Source of the DNA: Oxalobacteraceae bacterium | GTDB taxonomy: Bacteria; Pseudomonadota; Gammaproteobacteria; Burkholderiales; Burkholderiaceae_D | NCBI GenBank assembly: GCA_021768485.1 | Contig: JAIZVZ010000001.1 | Location: forward strand, 62,001-126,000 | Reading direction: 5' to 3' | Length of the DNA: 64,000 nt | Shown: positions 17,786-29,729 of the stretch, piece after piece | Layout of the letters: each line of letters begins with the position of its first letter | How positions within the stretch are numbered: the first letter of the stretch is position 1 | Translations under genes and position numbers: made by a program | The notes under the pieces: generated by a model | Seen by the model: the letters and a program-made list of their open reading frames with translations, nothing else | The model's database searches: none | Told to the model about the DNA's origin: nothing

Positions 17786-18391
17786 TTATTTTGCGGCCGG
17801 CATCGCCAGCGCGCTCTCGATATCGGCGACCAGTTTCTTGTCGTCGGGCGTGATCTTGCTCGGATAATTATGGATGACCTTGCCGTTACGGTCGAGCAGA
17901 TATTTGTGAAAATTCCATTTCGGCGCAGCGCCCGTCAGCCTGGCCAGTTCGGCATGCAGCGCATTCGGGGCGGCGCCGCTGACCGACGACTTGGCGAACA
18001 TCGGGAATTTGACGCCATAGGTATTGAAACAGAAATCGGCAATTTCCTTGCTGCTGCCCGGCTCTTGCTTGCCGAAGTCATTCGATGGAAAACCGAGCAC
18101 GACCAGTCCCTGCGGGCCGTATTTCGCATACAACGCTTCGAGCCCCTGATACTGGCTGGTGTAGCCGCAATAGCTGGCCGTGTTGACCACCAGGACAACC
18201 TTGCCCGCATATTGGCACAGGTTTTGCGGCACATCGTCTTGCAAGCGCTTGAAGCTTTGATTCAATAAAGCCGGACAGTTGTCGGCCGCCAGCGCCGGCA
18301 CCGTGACCGATAGCGAGGCCAATAGCGAGGTAAACAACGGGGCCAACAGCGAGGCCGGCCGCAGGCCCAGAACAGATCCGATCTTGCGCAT
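17786..18391 (-). CDS. Glutathione peroxidase family protein, exported
   Basis: About 201 residues from the ATG at 18391 (MRKIGSVLG), which has GGAGTT just upstream; the longer reading frame would add a non-signal stretch. A signal peptide (residues 1-36, ending VPALAAD) directs it to the periplasm. The peroxidase active site is present with Cys75 in NTASYCGYTSQY, the GFPSNDFGKQEPG Gln motif and the WNFHKYLLD Trp motif. It reduces peroxides with thioredoxin or glutathione as donor. The signal peptide is built from 12-bp repeats. Confidence 0.9.
   Translation of the reverse strand: MRKIGSVLGLRPASLLAPLFTSLLASLSVTVPALAADNCPALLNQSFKRLQDDVPQNLCQYAGKVVLVVNTASYCGYTSQYQGLEALYAKYGPQGLVVLGFPSNDFGKQEPGSSKEIADFCFNTYGVKFPMFAKSSVSGAAPNALHAELARLTGAAPKWNFHKYLLDRNGKVIHNYPSKITPDDKKLVADIESALAMPAAK
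18309..18356 (-). repeat. Four degenerate 12-bp units in the peroxidase signal peptide
   Basis: Units GATAGCGAGGCC, AATAGCGAGGTA, AACAACGGGGCC and AACAGCGAGGCC in perfect 12-bp phase. On the coding strand they give tetrapeptide repeats of the type ASLL/APLF/TSLL/ASLS inside the hydrophobic core. Confidence 0.85.
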
Positions 18392-18419
18392 GGTAACTCC
18401 AGAATGTGGGTTATACAGA

Positions 18420-18445
18420 TTGCTGATGCCGGTTGCTGATGCCGG
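18420..18445. repeat. 13-bp tandem duplication upstream of the peroxidase
   Basis: Two exact adjacent copies of TTGCTGATGCCGG in the 5' leader of the glutathione peroxidase gene. Confidence 0.85.
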
Positions 18446-18587
18446 CGACAAAACGACCGTCGATTGAAAAGCCGTGTCTTATTTTAAGTCAAATTGCATT
18501 CGGATATTTACTTGCTCTTTCTGCCTGTGCACAAGCAATATACACCGCAATCTTGAGCCAGCCCAAACATGGGCGCCACGAACAGCG

Positions 18588-19808
18588 ATGAAGCCGCCGA
18601 TTTCCCTTATCCTGATTACTCCGACAGTGATGGTGAGCGCGATGACAGCACAAGGCGAAACAAACCGGGCAGACGGCCGCCGGCGGCCATGGCGGCCATG
18701 GCTGCGTTACTGGCAAGGCCGGCTGCAAAGCCGCGTCGCCATCTGCGTCCGCGCCTTATTGGCCGGCCTGGCGGCAGGCGCCGCGCTGGCCGCGGCCGCC
18801 ACCCCGCCGCTGCGCGCCTACCACGCCGATCTGTCGCAGACTTCGGTCTCGGGCCTGTCGTCGGGCGCGTTCATGGCCGGCCAGTTCGGCGTGGCCTATT
18901 CGAGTATCGTGGTCGGCACCGGCGTGGTGGCCGGCGGGCCGTATTTTTGCTCCGGCTATCAGGGCACGGTGCGGTCCTATGCCTATCTGAGCAATGCCAT
19001 GAGCATTTGCATGAATCCGGCGGCGTCCGGCGTGGCGCCGCCCGACGCCGGTGCGCTGTGGGACGAAGCGAAAATCCTGGCCACGGTCGGCGCCATCGAC
19101 AATCTGGCCGGCGTGCGGCGCCAGCATATCTATCTGTTCAGCGGCACGCAAGACCATACCGTGACCCAGGCCGTGGTCGACCAGACGCTGCGCTTTTATC
19201 AGTTGGCGGGGGTGCCGGCCGCGCAGATCGAGTATGTCAACAATGTCGCCGCCGGCCACGGCATGGTGGTCGACGACAACAGCCATGCGGCCGTGGCGTG
19301 CGACGTCACCGCCCCGCCCTATCTCAACGATTGCCACTTCAGCCAGGCCCATCAATTGCTGCGCCATCTGTATGCCGACCAGGTGCCGCCGCTGGCACCG
19401 CCGGCGACCACCCTGAGCAGCACCGTCAAGGCGTTCGACCAGACCGAATTCAGCCCTTATCTGCTCAGCGGGCTGGCCGATGTCGGCTATGTGTATGTGC
19501 CCAAAAATTGCGAGCTGACGCGTTGCAAAGTGCATGTCGTCTTTCACGGCTGTAAGCAAGATGCGCAAACCGTCGGCGCCACATTTTACGACGGCGCCGA
19601 ATATAACGGCACGGCCGACAGCAACAATCTGATCGTGCTGTATCCGCAAGTGCATGCCAGTTACTGGCTGCCCTACAATCCGCAGGGCTGCTGGGATTTC
19701 TGGGGATACAGCAGCTTCAATCCATTCAATCCCGATTTCTATTCGAAAAACGCGCCGCAACTGGCCAGCATACGCGCCATGCTGGCGCGGCTGGCGGCGC
19801 CGCGCTGA
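18588..19808 (+). CDS. Extracellular or periplasmic poly(3-hydroxybutyrate) depolymerase
   Basis: About 406 residues from the ATG at 18588, or 388 from the ATG at 18642 (MTAQGETN). The hydrophobic stretch VRALLAGLAAGAALAAA looks like a signal peptide after a long basic N-region. The alpha/beta-hydrolase nucleophile motif is GLSSGAFM. An Asp in FSGTQDHTV and a His in NVAAGHGM are plausible triad members. The C-terminal motif CWDFWGYSS and HVVFHGCKQD are typical of PHB depolymerases. It should hydrolyse PHB to oligomers or monomers. The exact start and therefore export is uncertain. The gene stands alone. Confidence 0.8.
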   Translation: MKPPISLILITPTVMVSAMTAQGETNRADGRRRPWRPWLRYWQGRLQSRVAICVRALLAGLAAGAALAAAATPPLRAYHADLSQTSVSGLSSGAFMAGQFGVAYSSIVVGTGVVAGGPYFCSGYQGTVRSYAYLSNAMSICMNPAASGVAPPDAGALWDEAKILATVGAIDNLAGVRRQHIYLFSGTQDHTVTQAVVDQTLRFYQLAGVPAAQIEYVNNVAAGHGMVVDDNSHAAVACDVTAPPYLNDCHFSQAHQLLRHLYADQVPPLAPPATTLSSTVKAFDQTEFSPYLLSGLADVGYVYVPKNCELTRCKVHVVFHGCKQDAQTVGATFYDGAEYNGTADSNNLIVLYPQVHASYWLPYNPQGCWDFWGYSSFNPFNPDFYSKNAPQLASIRAMLARLAAPR

Positions 19809-19840
19809 AACCGGGCCGGCGCCAGCGCGCCGGTGGAGGA

Positions 19841-21295
19841 TTAAATGCCGCCCATGCAGATATATTTGATGACCAGATAGTCGTCGATGCCGTACTTCGA
19901 GCCTTCACGGCCGAGCCCCGATTGCTTGACGCCGCCAAACGGCGCCACTTCGGTCGAAATCATGCCGGTGTTGACGCCGACCATGCCGCTCTCGAGGCCT
20001 TCGGCAACGCGCCAGATGCGGCCGATGTCGCGCGAATAAAAATAGCTGGCCAAGCCGAATTCGGTATTGTTGGCCAGCGCCAGCGCTTCCTCATCGGTGG
20101 CAAAGCGAAACAGCGGCGCCAGCGGGCCGAAAGTCTCTTCGGTAGCCACGCGCATGGCCGAAGTCACGCCGGTCAGCACGGTCGGCTCGAAAAAGCCGTG
20201 GCCGAGCCGGTGGCGCCTGCCGCCCGTGCGGACCACGGCGCCCTTGGCCAGCGCATCGGCGATATGCTGTTCGACTTTTTGCACGGCCTTGTCGTCGATC
20301 AGCGGCCCTTGCGTGACGCCGCTCTGGAAGCCATCGCCGACCACCAGTGCCTCGACGGCCGTCGCCAGCTTGGCGGCGAAGGCGTCGTAGACGCCATCCT
20401 GCACATAGATGCGGTTGGCGCACACGCACGTCTGGCCCGAGTTGCGGTATTTCGAGGCCAGCGCGCCGGCCACGGCGGCATCGAGATCGGCATCGTCGAA
20501 GACGATGAATGGCGCATTGCCGCCCAGTTCCAGCGAGAGTTTCTTGATGGTCGGCGCGCATTGCGCCATCAGCAGCCGGCCGACTTCGGTCGAGCCGGTA
20601 AAGCTCAGTTTGCGCACGAGCCGGTTGCCGCTCATTTCGGCGCCGATCTGGCCCGAGTCGCCGGTGACGACGTTAAATACGCCGGCCGGCACGCCAGCCC
20701 GTTCGGCCAGCACCGCCAGCGCCAGCGCCGAGTACGGCGTCAGGCCGGCCGGCTTCAAGAGCACCGGGCAGCCGGCCGCGAGCGCCGGCGCCACCTTGCG
20801 CGCAATCATCGACGATGGAAAATTCCACGGCGTGATCGCCGCGCAGACGCCGATCGGCTCGCGCGTGACGAGCAAACGGCGGTCGGGCCACGGCGAAGCC
20901 AGCGTGTCGCCGGCGATGCGCTTTGCCTCTTCGGCAAACCATTCGAAAAATGCCGCCGTCGAGCCGACTTCGCCTAGCGCTTCAGCCAAGGGCTTGCCTT
21001 GCTCGGCTGTCATGATGGCGGCCAGGTCGTCGAGATTAGCCAGGATTAATTCATACCAGCGCCGCAAGACGGCGCTGCGCGCCTTCGGCGATTGCGCGCG
21101 CCACAAGGGAAATGCGGCGTGGGCGGCGGCAATCGCGCGCGCCGTCTCTTGCGTGCCCATCTTTGGCACGCTGCCGAGATCGCCGCCGTTGGCCGGATTA
21201 CGTACGGCAAAGCTGGCGCCGCTGTCGGCGGCGCACCAGGCGCCATCGATATAGGCGGCGTGCCGCATCAGACTTGCATCTTTTAATTGCAACAT
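19841..21295 (-). CDS. gabD: NAD(P)-dependent succinate-semialdehyde dehydrogenase
   Basis: A 484-residue aldehyde dehydrogenase. The catalytic Cys is in SGQTCVCANR and the general base Glu in LELGGNAPF; the NAD-binding TPWNFPSSMIARK motif is intact. The best match from memory is GabD, which oxidises succinate semialdehyde to succinate in GABA and related degradation. The closely similar glutarate-semialdehyde dehydrogenases cannot be excluded. No GABA transaminase gene lies beside it. The next downstream gene is on the other strand. Confidence 0.82.
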   Translation of the reverse strand: MLQLKDASLMRHAAYIDGAWCAADSGASFAVRNPANGGDLGSVPKMGTQETARAIAAAHAAFPLWRAQSPKARSAVLRRWYELILANLDDLAAIMTAEQGKPLAEALGEVGSTAAFFEWFAEEAKRIAGDTLASPWPDRRLLVTREPIGVCAAITPWNFPSSMIARKVAPALAAGCPVLLKPAGLTPYSALALAVLAERAGVPAGVFNVVTGDSGQIGAEMSGNRLVRKLSFTGSTEVGRLLMAQCAPTIKKLSLELGGNAPFIVFDDADLDAAVAGALASKYRNSGQTCVCANRIYVQDGVYDAFAAKLATAVEALVVGDGFQSGVTQGPLIDDKAVQKVEQHIADALAKGAVVRTGGRRHRLGHGFFEPTVLTGVTSAMRVATEETFGPLAPLFRFATDEEALALANNTEFGLASYFYSRDIGRIWRVAEGLESGMVGVNTGMISTEVAPFGGVKQSGLGREGSKYGIDDYLVIKYICMGGI

Positions 21296-21353
21296 GGTGC
21301 TACTCCCTTCAATCGGGGCGCCGGGCGCCTCAAGACAGATTGGTGCGACCCCG

Positions 21354-22187
21354 TCAGCTGATCTTCAGCTTCGCGTATTCGGGGTGTTGCGGATACGCCA
21401 GCTTCAAGCCTTGCAGCGTTTCCAGCAAAATGGTCGAGACCGCCAGATTGCGGTGTGTCTTCGAATCGGACGGCACCACATACCAGGGCGCGTCATTCGT
21501 ATCGGTTTCGCGGATGACTTGCTGATATTGGGCTTGATACTGGTCCCATAATTTGCGCTGCTCGACATCGCCGGCATTGAACTTCCACTGTTTGTCGGCT
21601 TCATCGAGGCGCTCTTGCAGGCGGATGCGCTGCTGGTCTTTGGAGATATGCAAAAAGACCTTGACGATGATGGTGCCGGTCTCGACCAGCATGCGTTCAA
21701 AATCGCGAATCTGGGCAAAGCGGCGTTTGCACTCCTTGTCGTCGATCCACTCATTGACGCGGGTAATCAAGACGTCTTCATAGTGGCTGCGGTTGAACAC
21801 CACGATTTCACCGAGCACCGGCACCTGGCTGTGCACGCGCCACAGATAGTCGTGCGCCAGCTCGTCGACACTCGGGGTCTTGAAGCCGCAGGCGCGCAAG
21901 CCCATCGGATTGACCATGCTGAACAGGCTGCTGATCGTGCGGTCCTTGCCGGCCGTGTCCATGCCCTGCAAGACCAGCAAGAACTTGCGCTTGTGCTCGG
22001 CATAAAACATCGTCTGCAGGGCCGCGATCTCGGCGCCGATCTCTATCGTGCGCTGTTTGTCGGCCGCCTTGCTGGCCGCGGTACTGCCGCTGGCCAGCGG
22101 TGTCGTGCGCGCGCTGTCATCGCTGATTTTTTGCTTGGGATTGGCCCGAAACAGCTCGCAGGCCTTGAGGCTTTTTTCGCTCAACAC
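21354..22187 (-). CDS. ppk2: PPK2-family polyphosphate kinase
   Basis: A 277-residue cytosolic protein. The Walker A motif GMDTAGKDRT, the lid region with IDDKECKRRF, and the Walker B-like FNRSHYEDVL are those of PPK2. It transfers phosphate between polyphosphate and nucleotides. The class (ADP- or AMP-specific) cannot be settled by eye; the length and single domain fit class I or III. GAGAG lies a few bases before the start. A 12-bp array fills the region upstream of the start codon. Confidence 0.88.
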   Translation of the reverse strand: MLSEKSLKACELFRANPKQKISDDSARTTPLASGSTAASKAADKQRTIEIGAEIAALQTMFYAEHKRKFLLVLQGMDTAGKDRTISSLFSMVNPMGLRACGFKTPSVDELAHDYLWRVHSQVPVLGEIVVFNRSHYEDVLITRVNEWIDDKECKRRFAQIRDFERMLVETGTIIVKVFLHISKDQQRIRLQERLDEADKQWKFNAGDVEQRKLWDQYQAQYQQVIRETDTNDAPWYVVPSDSKTHRNLAVSTILLETLQGLKLAYPQHPEYAKLKIS

Positions 22188-22200
22188 ACTCTCCTGTTCA

Positions 22201-22284
22201 TGTTATCCCGACGATTATCCTCGCATTTAGGCCAACAACTAAGTTAACAATCATTGCGGCAATTATCCCAACAATTATCCCAAC
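22201..22284. repeat. Seven-unit degenerate 12-bp tandem array
   Basis: The sequence can be divided into seven consecutive 12-bp units from 22201 to 22284. The last two are identical (AATTATCCCAAC) and the others are diverged (TGTTATCCCGAC, GATTATCCTCGC, ATTTAGGCCAAC and so on). The array lies between the start of ppk2 and the 3' end of the CoA-binding gene, whose stop codon is inside the array. Confidence 0.85.
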
Positions 22285-22703
22285 AACATCGCGTGCTCGA
22301 CTTTCGTGCAGCGGTCCATCACCACATCGAGGCCGGCGTGCTGGGCCAGCGCCTGCGCTTCGTCGTTGACGATGCCAGACTGCAGCCACAGGCAGCGGGC
22401 GCCGATGGCGATCGCCTCGTGCGCAATCGGCATGATGTCTTCGGCGCGGCGGAAGCAGTCGACGATATCGATCGTCACACCGTCGGCTTCCATGGCCGCG
22501 GCCGCTTCTTGCAAAGTGGCATACACGGCTTCGCCGAGGATCTGCGTGCCCGCATATTGCGGATTGACCGGCACGATGCGATAACCGTGCGCTTGCAGAT
22601 ATTGCGCAACGCGCAGGCTGGCGCGCTCCTGTTTGGGCGAGAGCCCGACGACGGCAATCGTTTTGCTCGTTTCAAGCAAGACTTGAATTTGGGCGGGGTT
22701 CAT
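22275..22703 (-). CDS. CoA-binding domain protein (YccU family)
   Basis: About 142 residues from the ATG at 22703 (MNPAQIQVLL); seven codons upstream is another possible start. A Rossmann-like CoA-binding fold is visible: TIAVVGLSPKQERASLRVAQYL, the VPVNPQYAG loop and IVDCFRRAEDI. Proteins of this family bind CoA or acyl-CoA; their role is not established. The stop codon lies in a 12-bp tandem array, so copy-number change there could alter the C-terminus. Confidence 0.85.
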   Translation of the reverse strand: MNPAQIQVLLETSKTIAVVGLSPKQERASLRVAQYLQAHGYRIVPVNPQYAGTQILGEAVYATLQEAAAAMEADGVTIDIVDCFRRAEDIMPIAHEAIAIGARCLWLQSGIVNDEAQALAQHAGLDVVMDRCTKVEHAMLLG

Positions 22704-22744
22704 GGCGCTTCTCCGTGAAAGCAAATGAATGGCTGAAAAATGCG

Positions 22745-22770
22745 AAAAAAAAGGCAGCGAAAACGCTGCC
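22745..22770 (-). terminator. Rho-independent terminator of the ATP synthase operon
   Basis: A GGCAGCG / CGCTGCC hairpin with an AAAA loop at 22753-22770 is followed on the minus strand by a U-run. It lies 25 bp beyond the atpC stop. Confidence 0.9.
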
Positions 22771-22794
22771 TTTCATTGTACTGCTGCTGCCGGA

Positions 22795-23217
22795 TTAACG
22801 TTTTTGACGCAATTTCGCGATGGCCGCCAGTTGCGCGATCGCCACCGACAACTCCGCCTGTGCTTTGGCATAGTCGATTTTCGAGTCGCGGTTGACCAGG
22901 GCATCTTGCGCGGCCTGCTTGGCTGCGTTGGCCTTGGCTTCGTCGAGATCGGCGCCGCGGATGGCGGTATCGGCCAAGACGGTGACGCAGTCGGGCTGCA
23001 CTTCGAGAATGCCGCCGGCAACGAAAACGAATTCATCTTCAGCCTGGCCAGGCACGCGGATCCGCACCGAGCCCGGCTTGATGCGGGTAATCAAAGGCGT
23101 ATGCTTGGCCAAAATACCGAGCTCGCCCGATTCGCCCGGTAACGAGACATATTCCGCTTCGCCGGAAAAAATCATTGCTTCCGCGGAAACCACGTTAACG
23201 TGAAAAGTGTTTGCCAT
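22795..23217 (-). CDS. atpC: ATP synthase F1 subunit epsilon
   Basis: 140 residues from the ATG at 23217 ([11 protein letters not shown]). The N-terminal beta-sandwich ([34 protein letters not shown]) and the C-terminal helix pair ([18 protein letters not shown]) are complete. Epsilon couples and inhibits the rotary motor by binding the gamma shaft. It is the last gene of the nine-gene operon and is followed by a terminator. Confidence 0.97.
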   Translation of the reverse strand: MANTFHVNVVSAEAMIFSGEAEYVSLPGESGELGILAKHTPLITRIKPGSVRIRVPGQAEDEFVFVAGGILEVQPDCVTVLADTAIRGADLDEAKANAAKQAAQDALVNRDSKIDYAKAQAELSVAIAQLAAIAKLRQKR

Positions 23218-23319
23218 TTCTTGTCCTATGCGGTGAGAACCAGCGCCGCTCGCGCGGCGCCGGCTCTGCCGAGAAGACAACCGTCGTGCCAACCGGGCCA
23301 GGCGGCCCGGCCGTCACAA

Positions 23320-24753
<1,434 letters not shown>

Positions 24754-24762
24754 TTAATTCGT

Positions 24763-25644
24763 TTATACGGCCGCCGCACCGGCGACGATTTCCGAAAGTT
24801 CTTTGGTAATCGCCGCTTGCCGCGTCTTGTTATAAATGAGCTTCAATTCGCCGATCACATTTCCTGCGTTGTCGCTGGCCGACTTCATCGCCACCATGCG
24901 CGCCGATTGTTCCGACGCCAGATTTTCAGCCACGGCTTGATAAATCAGCGCTTCGACATAACGCACCAGCAATTCATCAATCACGGTTTGCGCCTGCGGT
25001 TCGTAGATGTAATCCCAGGAGTGATTACCCTTGTCGCCCTGCAGTTTTGCCGCCGGCAATGGCAGCAATTGCTCCATCGTCGACTCTTGCTTCATCGTAT
25101 TGATAAACTTGGTGTAGCACACATAGACTTCATCGAGCGTGCCTTCCAGGTAGGCATCGAGGATCACCTTGACCGGACCGATCAGCTTGTCCAGATGCGG
25201 GGTGTCGCCGATTTGAATCACATGCGAGACCACGCTGGCGCCGACCCGATTCAAGAAACCCAAACCCTTGTTACCGATTGCCACCGCATCGATGCGCTTG
25301 CCTTGCGATTCCAGTTCGCGCATCCGGTTCGTTACCATACGCAAGACGTTGGTATTCAGACCGCCGCACAAACCCTTGTCGGTGGTGACGATGATGAAGC
25401 CCACCTTGTTGGCCGCGCCCTTGGCATTCCGGGCTTGCGCCAAAAACGGATGCGTGTACTCGGGATTGGCCGCTGCCAGATTCGCGGCGATATTGCGTAT
25501 CATGTCACTGTAGGGACGGGCGGCGCGCATCCGGTCCTGCGCCTTGCGCATTTTGGATGCGGCGACCATTTCCATCGCCTTGGTGATCTTCTTCGTATTT
25601 TCTACGCTCTTGATCTTGCCACGTATCTCTTTGCCGACTGCCAT
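24763..25644 (-). CDS. atpG: ATP synthase F1 subunit gamma
   Basis: 293 residues forming the central rotor shaft. The N-terminal motif [33 protein letters not shown] and the C-terminal [27 protein letters not shown] helices, both split across the coiled-coil, are the family hallmarks. It lies between atpA and atpD in the standard order. Confidence 0.98.
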   Translation of the reverse strand: MAVGKEIRGKIKSVENTKKITKAMEMVAASKMRKAQDRMRAARPYSDMIRNIAANLAAANPEYTHPFLAQARNAKGAANKVGFIIVTTDKGLCGGLNTNVLRMVTNRMRELESQGKRIDAVAIGNKGLGFLNRVGASVVSHVIQIGDTPHLDKLIGPVKVILDAYLEGTLDEVYVCYTKFINTMKQESTMEQLLPLPAAKLQGDKGNHSWDYIYEPQAQTVIDELLVRYVEALIYQAVAENLASEQSARMVAMKSASDNAGNVIGELKLIYNKTRQAAITKELSEIVAGAAAV

Positions 25645-25725
25645 GAGTCCTTACTCCTTTTCAAACAACCTGTGGAACGGCGTCCCCAGGACGCCATCCC
25701 CGGCTGGTCCTATTTCTTATTCCTA

Positions 25726-27267
25726 TTAATAGGCGCCGGATTTTTTGAAATCGGCCAAGGCGGCGCTCAGTACAGCTTCACCATCCTTGTCGAGCTGACG
25801 GGACTCTTCGATCTTGGCCAGCAAAGCCGCTTGCTTGTCTTTCATGTACGCATGCGCACCGGCTTCGAATGCCAACACTTTCTTGACTTCGACGTCATCG
25901 AGGAAACCCTTGTTGACGGCAAACAGCGACACCGCCATCAGCGAGATCGACAGCGGCGCGTATTGCGCCTGCTTCAGCAATTCGGTCACGCGGGCACCGC
26001 GGTCGAGCTGCTTGCGGGTCGACTCGTCGAGGTCCGAAGCGAACTGCGCAAACGCGGCCAATTCACGGTACTGCGCCAAGTCGGTACGGATACCGCCGGA
26101 CAGGCCCTTGATGACTTTGGTCTGGGCCGCGCCACCGACGCGCGAGACCGAAATACCGGCGTTAATCGCAGGACGGATACCGGAGTTAAACAGCGCCGTT
26201 TCCAGGAAGATTTGACCGTCGGTAATCGAAATCACATTGGTCGGCACGAAGGCAGAGACGTCGCCCGCTTGCGTTTCAATGATAGGCAGAGCGGTCAGGG
26301 AACCGGTCTTGCCCTTGACGGCGCCGTTGGTGAATTTTTCAACGTATTCCGGATTGACGCGTGCAGCGCGTTCCAAGAGACGCGAGTGCAAATAGAACAC
26401 GTCGCCAGGATAGGCTTCGCGGCCTGGTGGGCGGCGCAGCAACAGCGAAATTTGACGATAGGCAACCGCTTGCTTGGACAGATCATCATAGACGATCAGC
26501 GCATCTTCACCGCGGTCGCGGAAGTATTCGCCCATCGTGCAACCGGAGTAAGCCGAGATGTATTGCATCGCGGCCGATTCAGCGGCCGAGGCAGCGACAA
26601 CGATCGTGTATTCCATCGCGCCATGCTGTTCGAGCGAGCGCACGATGTTTTTGATCGACGACGCCTTTTGGCCGATCGCGACATAAATACACTTCATGCC
26701 CTGGCCTTTTTGATTGATGATGGCATCAATCGCAACGGCCGTCTTACCGGTTTGACGGTCGCCAATGATCAGTTCGCGTTGACCGCGACCGACCGGCACC
26801 ATCGCATCGATCGACTTCAAGCCGGTTTGCATTGGCTCGGACACCGATTGACGGGCAATCACGCCAGGCGCGATCTTTTCGATCGGCATGCTCAGCTTGG
26901 TCGCCACCGGACCCTTGCCGTCGATTGGCTGGCCGAGCGCATTGACCACGCGGCCGAGCAGCTCAGGACCGACCGGCACTTCCAGAATGCGGCCCGTGCA
27001 TTTGACGGTATCGCCTTCGGAAATGTGTTCGTATTCGCCGAGAATGACGGAACCGACCGAGTCGCGTTCCAGATTCATCGCCAGGCCGAAGGTATTACCA
27101 GGAAATTCCAACATTTCGCCCTGCATCACATCGGACAGGCCGTGGATGCGGCAAATGCCGTCGGCAACGGAAATAACCGTGCCTTGATTGCGGATTTCAG
27201 CGCTATCGCCAAGGCCTTGGATCCGGCTCTTGATCAGTTCGCTGATTTCAGATGAGTTCAGTTGCAT
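25726..27267 (-). CDS. atpA: ATP synthase F1 subunit alpha
   Basis: 513 residues. The P-loop [13 protein letters not shown] and the alpha signature region [20 protein letters not shown] are present. It provides the non-catalytic nucleotide sites and part of the catalytic interface. The reading frame antisense to this gene is also long and open, an effect of codon bias and not a second gene. Confidence 0.98.
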   Translation of the reverse strand: MQLNSSEISELIKSRIQGLGDSAEIRNQGTVISVADGICRIHGLSDVMQGEMLEFPGNTFGLAMNLERDSVGSVILGEYEHISEGDTVKCTGRILEVPVGPELLGRVVNALGQPIDGKGPVATKLSMPIEKIAPGVIARQSVSEPMQTGLKSIDAMVPVGRGQRELIIGDRQTGKTAVAIDAIINQKGQGMKCIYVAIGQKASSIKNIVRSLEQHGAMEYTIVVAASAAESAAMQYISAYSGCTMGEYFRDRGEDALIVYDDLSKQAVAYRQISLLLRRPPGREAYPGDVFYLHSRLLERAARVNPEYVEKFTNGAVKGKTGSLTALPIIETQAGDVSAFVPTNVISITDGQIFLETALFNSGIRPAINAGISVSRVGGAAQTKVIKGLSGGIRTDLAQYRELAAFAQFASDLDESTRKQLDRGARVTELLKQAQYAPLSISLMAVSLFAVNKGFLDDVEVKKVLAFEAGAHAYMKDKQAALLAKIEESRQLDKDGEAVLSAALADFKKSGAY

Positions 27268-27386
27268 ACCAAATACTCCTAATGTGTCGGGTGCGCCGTC
27301 CGGCTCCTAGCCGAACGGCGCACCGCAGTGCCAACAATTTTTCCGCGACGGCTTGCGCCGCCGGAGCGACGAGCGCGAGCCCGCGA

Positions 27387-27932
27387 TTATGACGTCAACG
27401 CTTGCTGCATCTGTTGCAGCTTGGCGCGCACCGAGGTGTCGAGCACTTCGTCACCAACTTCGACGCGCACGCCGCCGATCAGTGCAGGATCGATACTGAC
27501 CAAGGGCTTGAGCTTTCGGCCGAATTTCTTTTCCAGCGCCGCCACCAGTTCACCCACTTGGGCGCTCGACAGCTCGAAAGCACTGGTAATGGCGGCATCA
27601 GCGGCACCAAACTGTGCATTTTTCAGCACGGTAAATTGCGCGGCGATTTCCGGCAGCAACACAACCCGGCCATTTTCGACCAACATCGTGATGAAGTTAT
27701 CGGCTTCGTTATTGCGCGGCGACTGCAACAGGGCAGTCAAGGTCTCGGCAATAACAGCGGCCGGCACATTCGGATTGCGCGCCAGGGCCAGGACCTCGGG
27801 CTGCTCGGCCAGATAAGCCAATTCAGCCAGCAAGGCCGACCAGGCCGCCAGAGTCATCGGCGCTTGATCAGCTTTGGCAACGCGAAACAGCGCTTCGGCG
27901 TAGGGACGGGCGACGGTTGCAAGTTCAGCCAT
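27387..27932 (-). CDS. atpH: ATP synthase F1 subunit delta
   Basis: 181 residues, connecting F1 to the b-subunit stator. The conserved ends [16 protein letters not shown] and [27 protein letters not shown] are clear. It starts 2 bp after the atpF stop, so the two are translationally linked. Confidence 0.97.
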   Translation of the reverse strand: MAELATVARPYAEALFRVAKADQAPMTLAAWSALLAELAYLAEQPEVLALARNPNVPAAVIAETLTALLQSPRNNEADNFITMLVENGRVVLLPEIAAQFTVLKNAQFGAADAAITSAFELSSAQVGELVAALEKKFGRKLKPLVSIDPALIGGVRVEVGDEVLDTSVRAKLQQMQQALTS

Positions 27933-27934
27933 GA

Positions 27935-28405
27935 TTAAAGCTCGGTCTCAAGTTGTTTCAACAGATCGGCATGCACCGACACGTTGACTTCACGCTTCAA
28001 GATTTGCTCCGCACCCTTGACTGCCAGCGTTGCAACTTGCGCGCGCAATTCTTCGCGTGCTTTCGTCACTTGCTGCACAGCTTCAGCCTTGGCTTGCTCG
28101 ATGATGCGGGCCGCTTCAGCTTGGGCATTTTGCTTGATCTCTTCAGCCAACAGATGGGCACGCTTTTCAGCGTCGCCAATGCGCTTTTGACCTTCATCGC
28201 GGGCACCGGCCAATTCAGCCTGCGCCCGTTTTTCGGCCAAAGCCATCGCCGCCTTGCCTTGATCGGCCGCAGCCAGACCATCGGAGATTTTCTTGATCCG
28301 CTCGTCGAGGGCATTGGTCACCGTCGGCCAGATATACTTCGCAACGAAGCCAGCCAGGATGAACAGCACCACGAACTGGACGAACATTGTTGAATTTAAA
28401 TTCAC
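27935..28405 (-). CDS. atpF: ATP synthase Fo subunit b
   Basis: 156 residues. One N-terminal membrane segment ([20 protein letters not shown]) is followed by a long charged coiled-coil ([19 protein letters not shown] type). It forms the peripheral stator stalk. Confidence 0.97.
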   Translation of the reverse strand: MNLNSTMFVQFVVLFILAGFVAKYIWPTVTNALDERIKKISDGLAAADQGKAAMALAEKRAQAELAGARDEGQKRIGDAEKRAHLLAEEIKQNAQAEAARIIEQAKAEAVQQVTKAREELRAQVATLAVKGAEQILKREVNVSVHADLLKQLETEL

Positions 28406-28476
28406 AGCTATTTCCTTCTCAAAAATGACACAAACCGGAGCGCGCCAAACGCGACCCGGCTATTGAGAATCGGTGA

Positions 28477-28728
<252 letters not shown>

Positions 28729-28842
28729 TTAAGTAAAAGGTAAAAAATAAGAAACAAAGATAAATACAATTACTACGGGATTACATTCGGTTGCGGCCAG
28801 CGTGCGATCCGTATGGCAATCGCGCCCCAGCCCCGCCGTATT

Positions 28843-29727
28843 TTAATGCGCGTCGTGAGCTTGACCGAGATACACCAGTGTCAACATCATGAAAATAAAC
28901 GCTTGCAACACCACGATCAAGAGATGGAAAATCGCCCAGATCGACCCTGCCAGCACTTGCAAGCCAGCCAGCAGAACACTTTGCGTAGTCAGGCCGATCC
29001 AGGTAGCACCGAGCAAGGCAATCAACAAGAACACGAGTTCGCCGGCAAACATATTGCCGTACAACCGCATCGACAGCGAAACGGTTCTTGCCGCAAATTC
29101 AACGATATTCATGGCCAGATTCGGCAACCACAGCAAAGGGTTGGAACCGAACGGGGCGCAGAACAAATGATGGATGAAGCCGCCCAAGCCCTTGACCTTG
29201 ATGTTGTAATAGAACATCAAGGTCAGCACGACCAGACCGATACCGAAGGTGCCGTTCAAATCGGCAGTCGGGACGGCGCGGTGAAACAATTCATGGCCCT
29301 CGGCCGTATGCAGGCCGAGCAAGCGGAAAATCTGGGAAAACAAATCGACCGGCAAGAAGTCCATCGAATTCATCAACACAATCCAGACGAAAATCGTCAG
29401 CGCCAGCGGGCCGACGAACGAGCGGTCGCCATGCACGATCAGTTTCGATTGGTTGTCGACCATTTCAATGACCACTTCAACCGCGGCCTGAAAGCGCGTC
29501 GGCACGCCGGCCGTGGCGCGGCGTGCGCCGAGCCACAAGACGAAGCAGCCAACCATGCCCAACACGACCGACCAGAAAATGGTATCGTAGTTGAGGATGT
29601 GCATGTCAATGATTGAGGTTTGCGTGGCCGACCGGAAATGTCCGAGATGGTGAATGATGTAGCCCGCCGCTGTCAGGCCATGTTCGCCCGCCGCGTGTAC
29701 TGCCTCCGCCGCAATTTCAGTTGCCAT
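28843..29727 (-). CDS. atpB: ATP synthase Fo subunit a
   Basis: 294 residues with about five or six membrane helices. The half-channel Arg is in AARTVSLSMRLYGNMFAGE. It conducts protons between the membrane faces to the c-ring. It starts 2 bp after the atpI stop. Confidence 0.97.
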   Translation of the reverse strand: MATEIAAEAVHAAGEHGLTAAGYIIHHLGHFRSATQTSIIDMHILNYDTIFWSVVLGMVGCFVLWLGARRATAGVPTRFQAAVEVVIEMVDNQSKLIVHGDRSFVGPLALTIFVWIVLMNSMDFLPVDLFSQIFRLLGLHTAEGHELFHRAVPTADLNGTFGIGLVVLTLMFYYNIKVKGLGGFIHHLFCAPFGSNPLLWLPNLAMNIVEFAARTVSLSMRLYGNMFAGELVFLLIALLGATWIGLTTQSVLLAGLQVLAGSIWAIFHLLIVVLQAFIFMMLTLVYLGQAHDAH

Positions 29728-29729
29728 GA

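Noticed and set aside
24817-27255. Long open frame antisense to atpG and atpA (812 codons)
   Set aside because: It mirrors the codon bias of the highly conserved atp genes and has no domain features.
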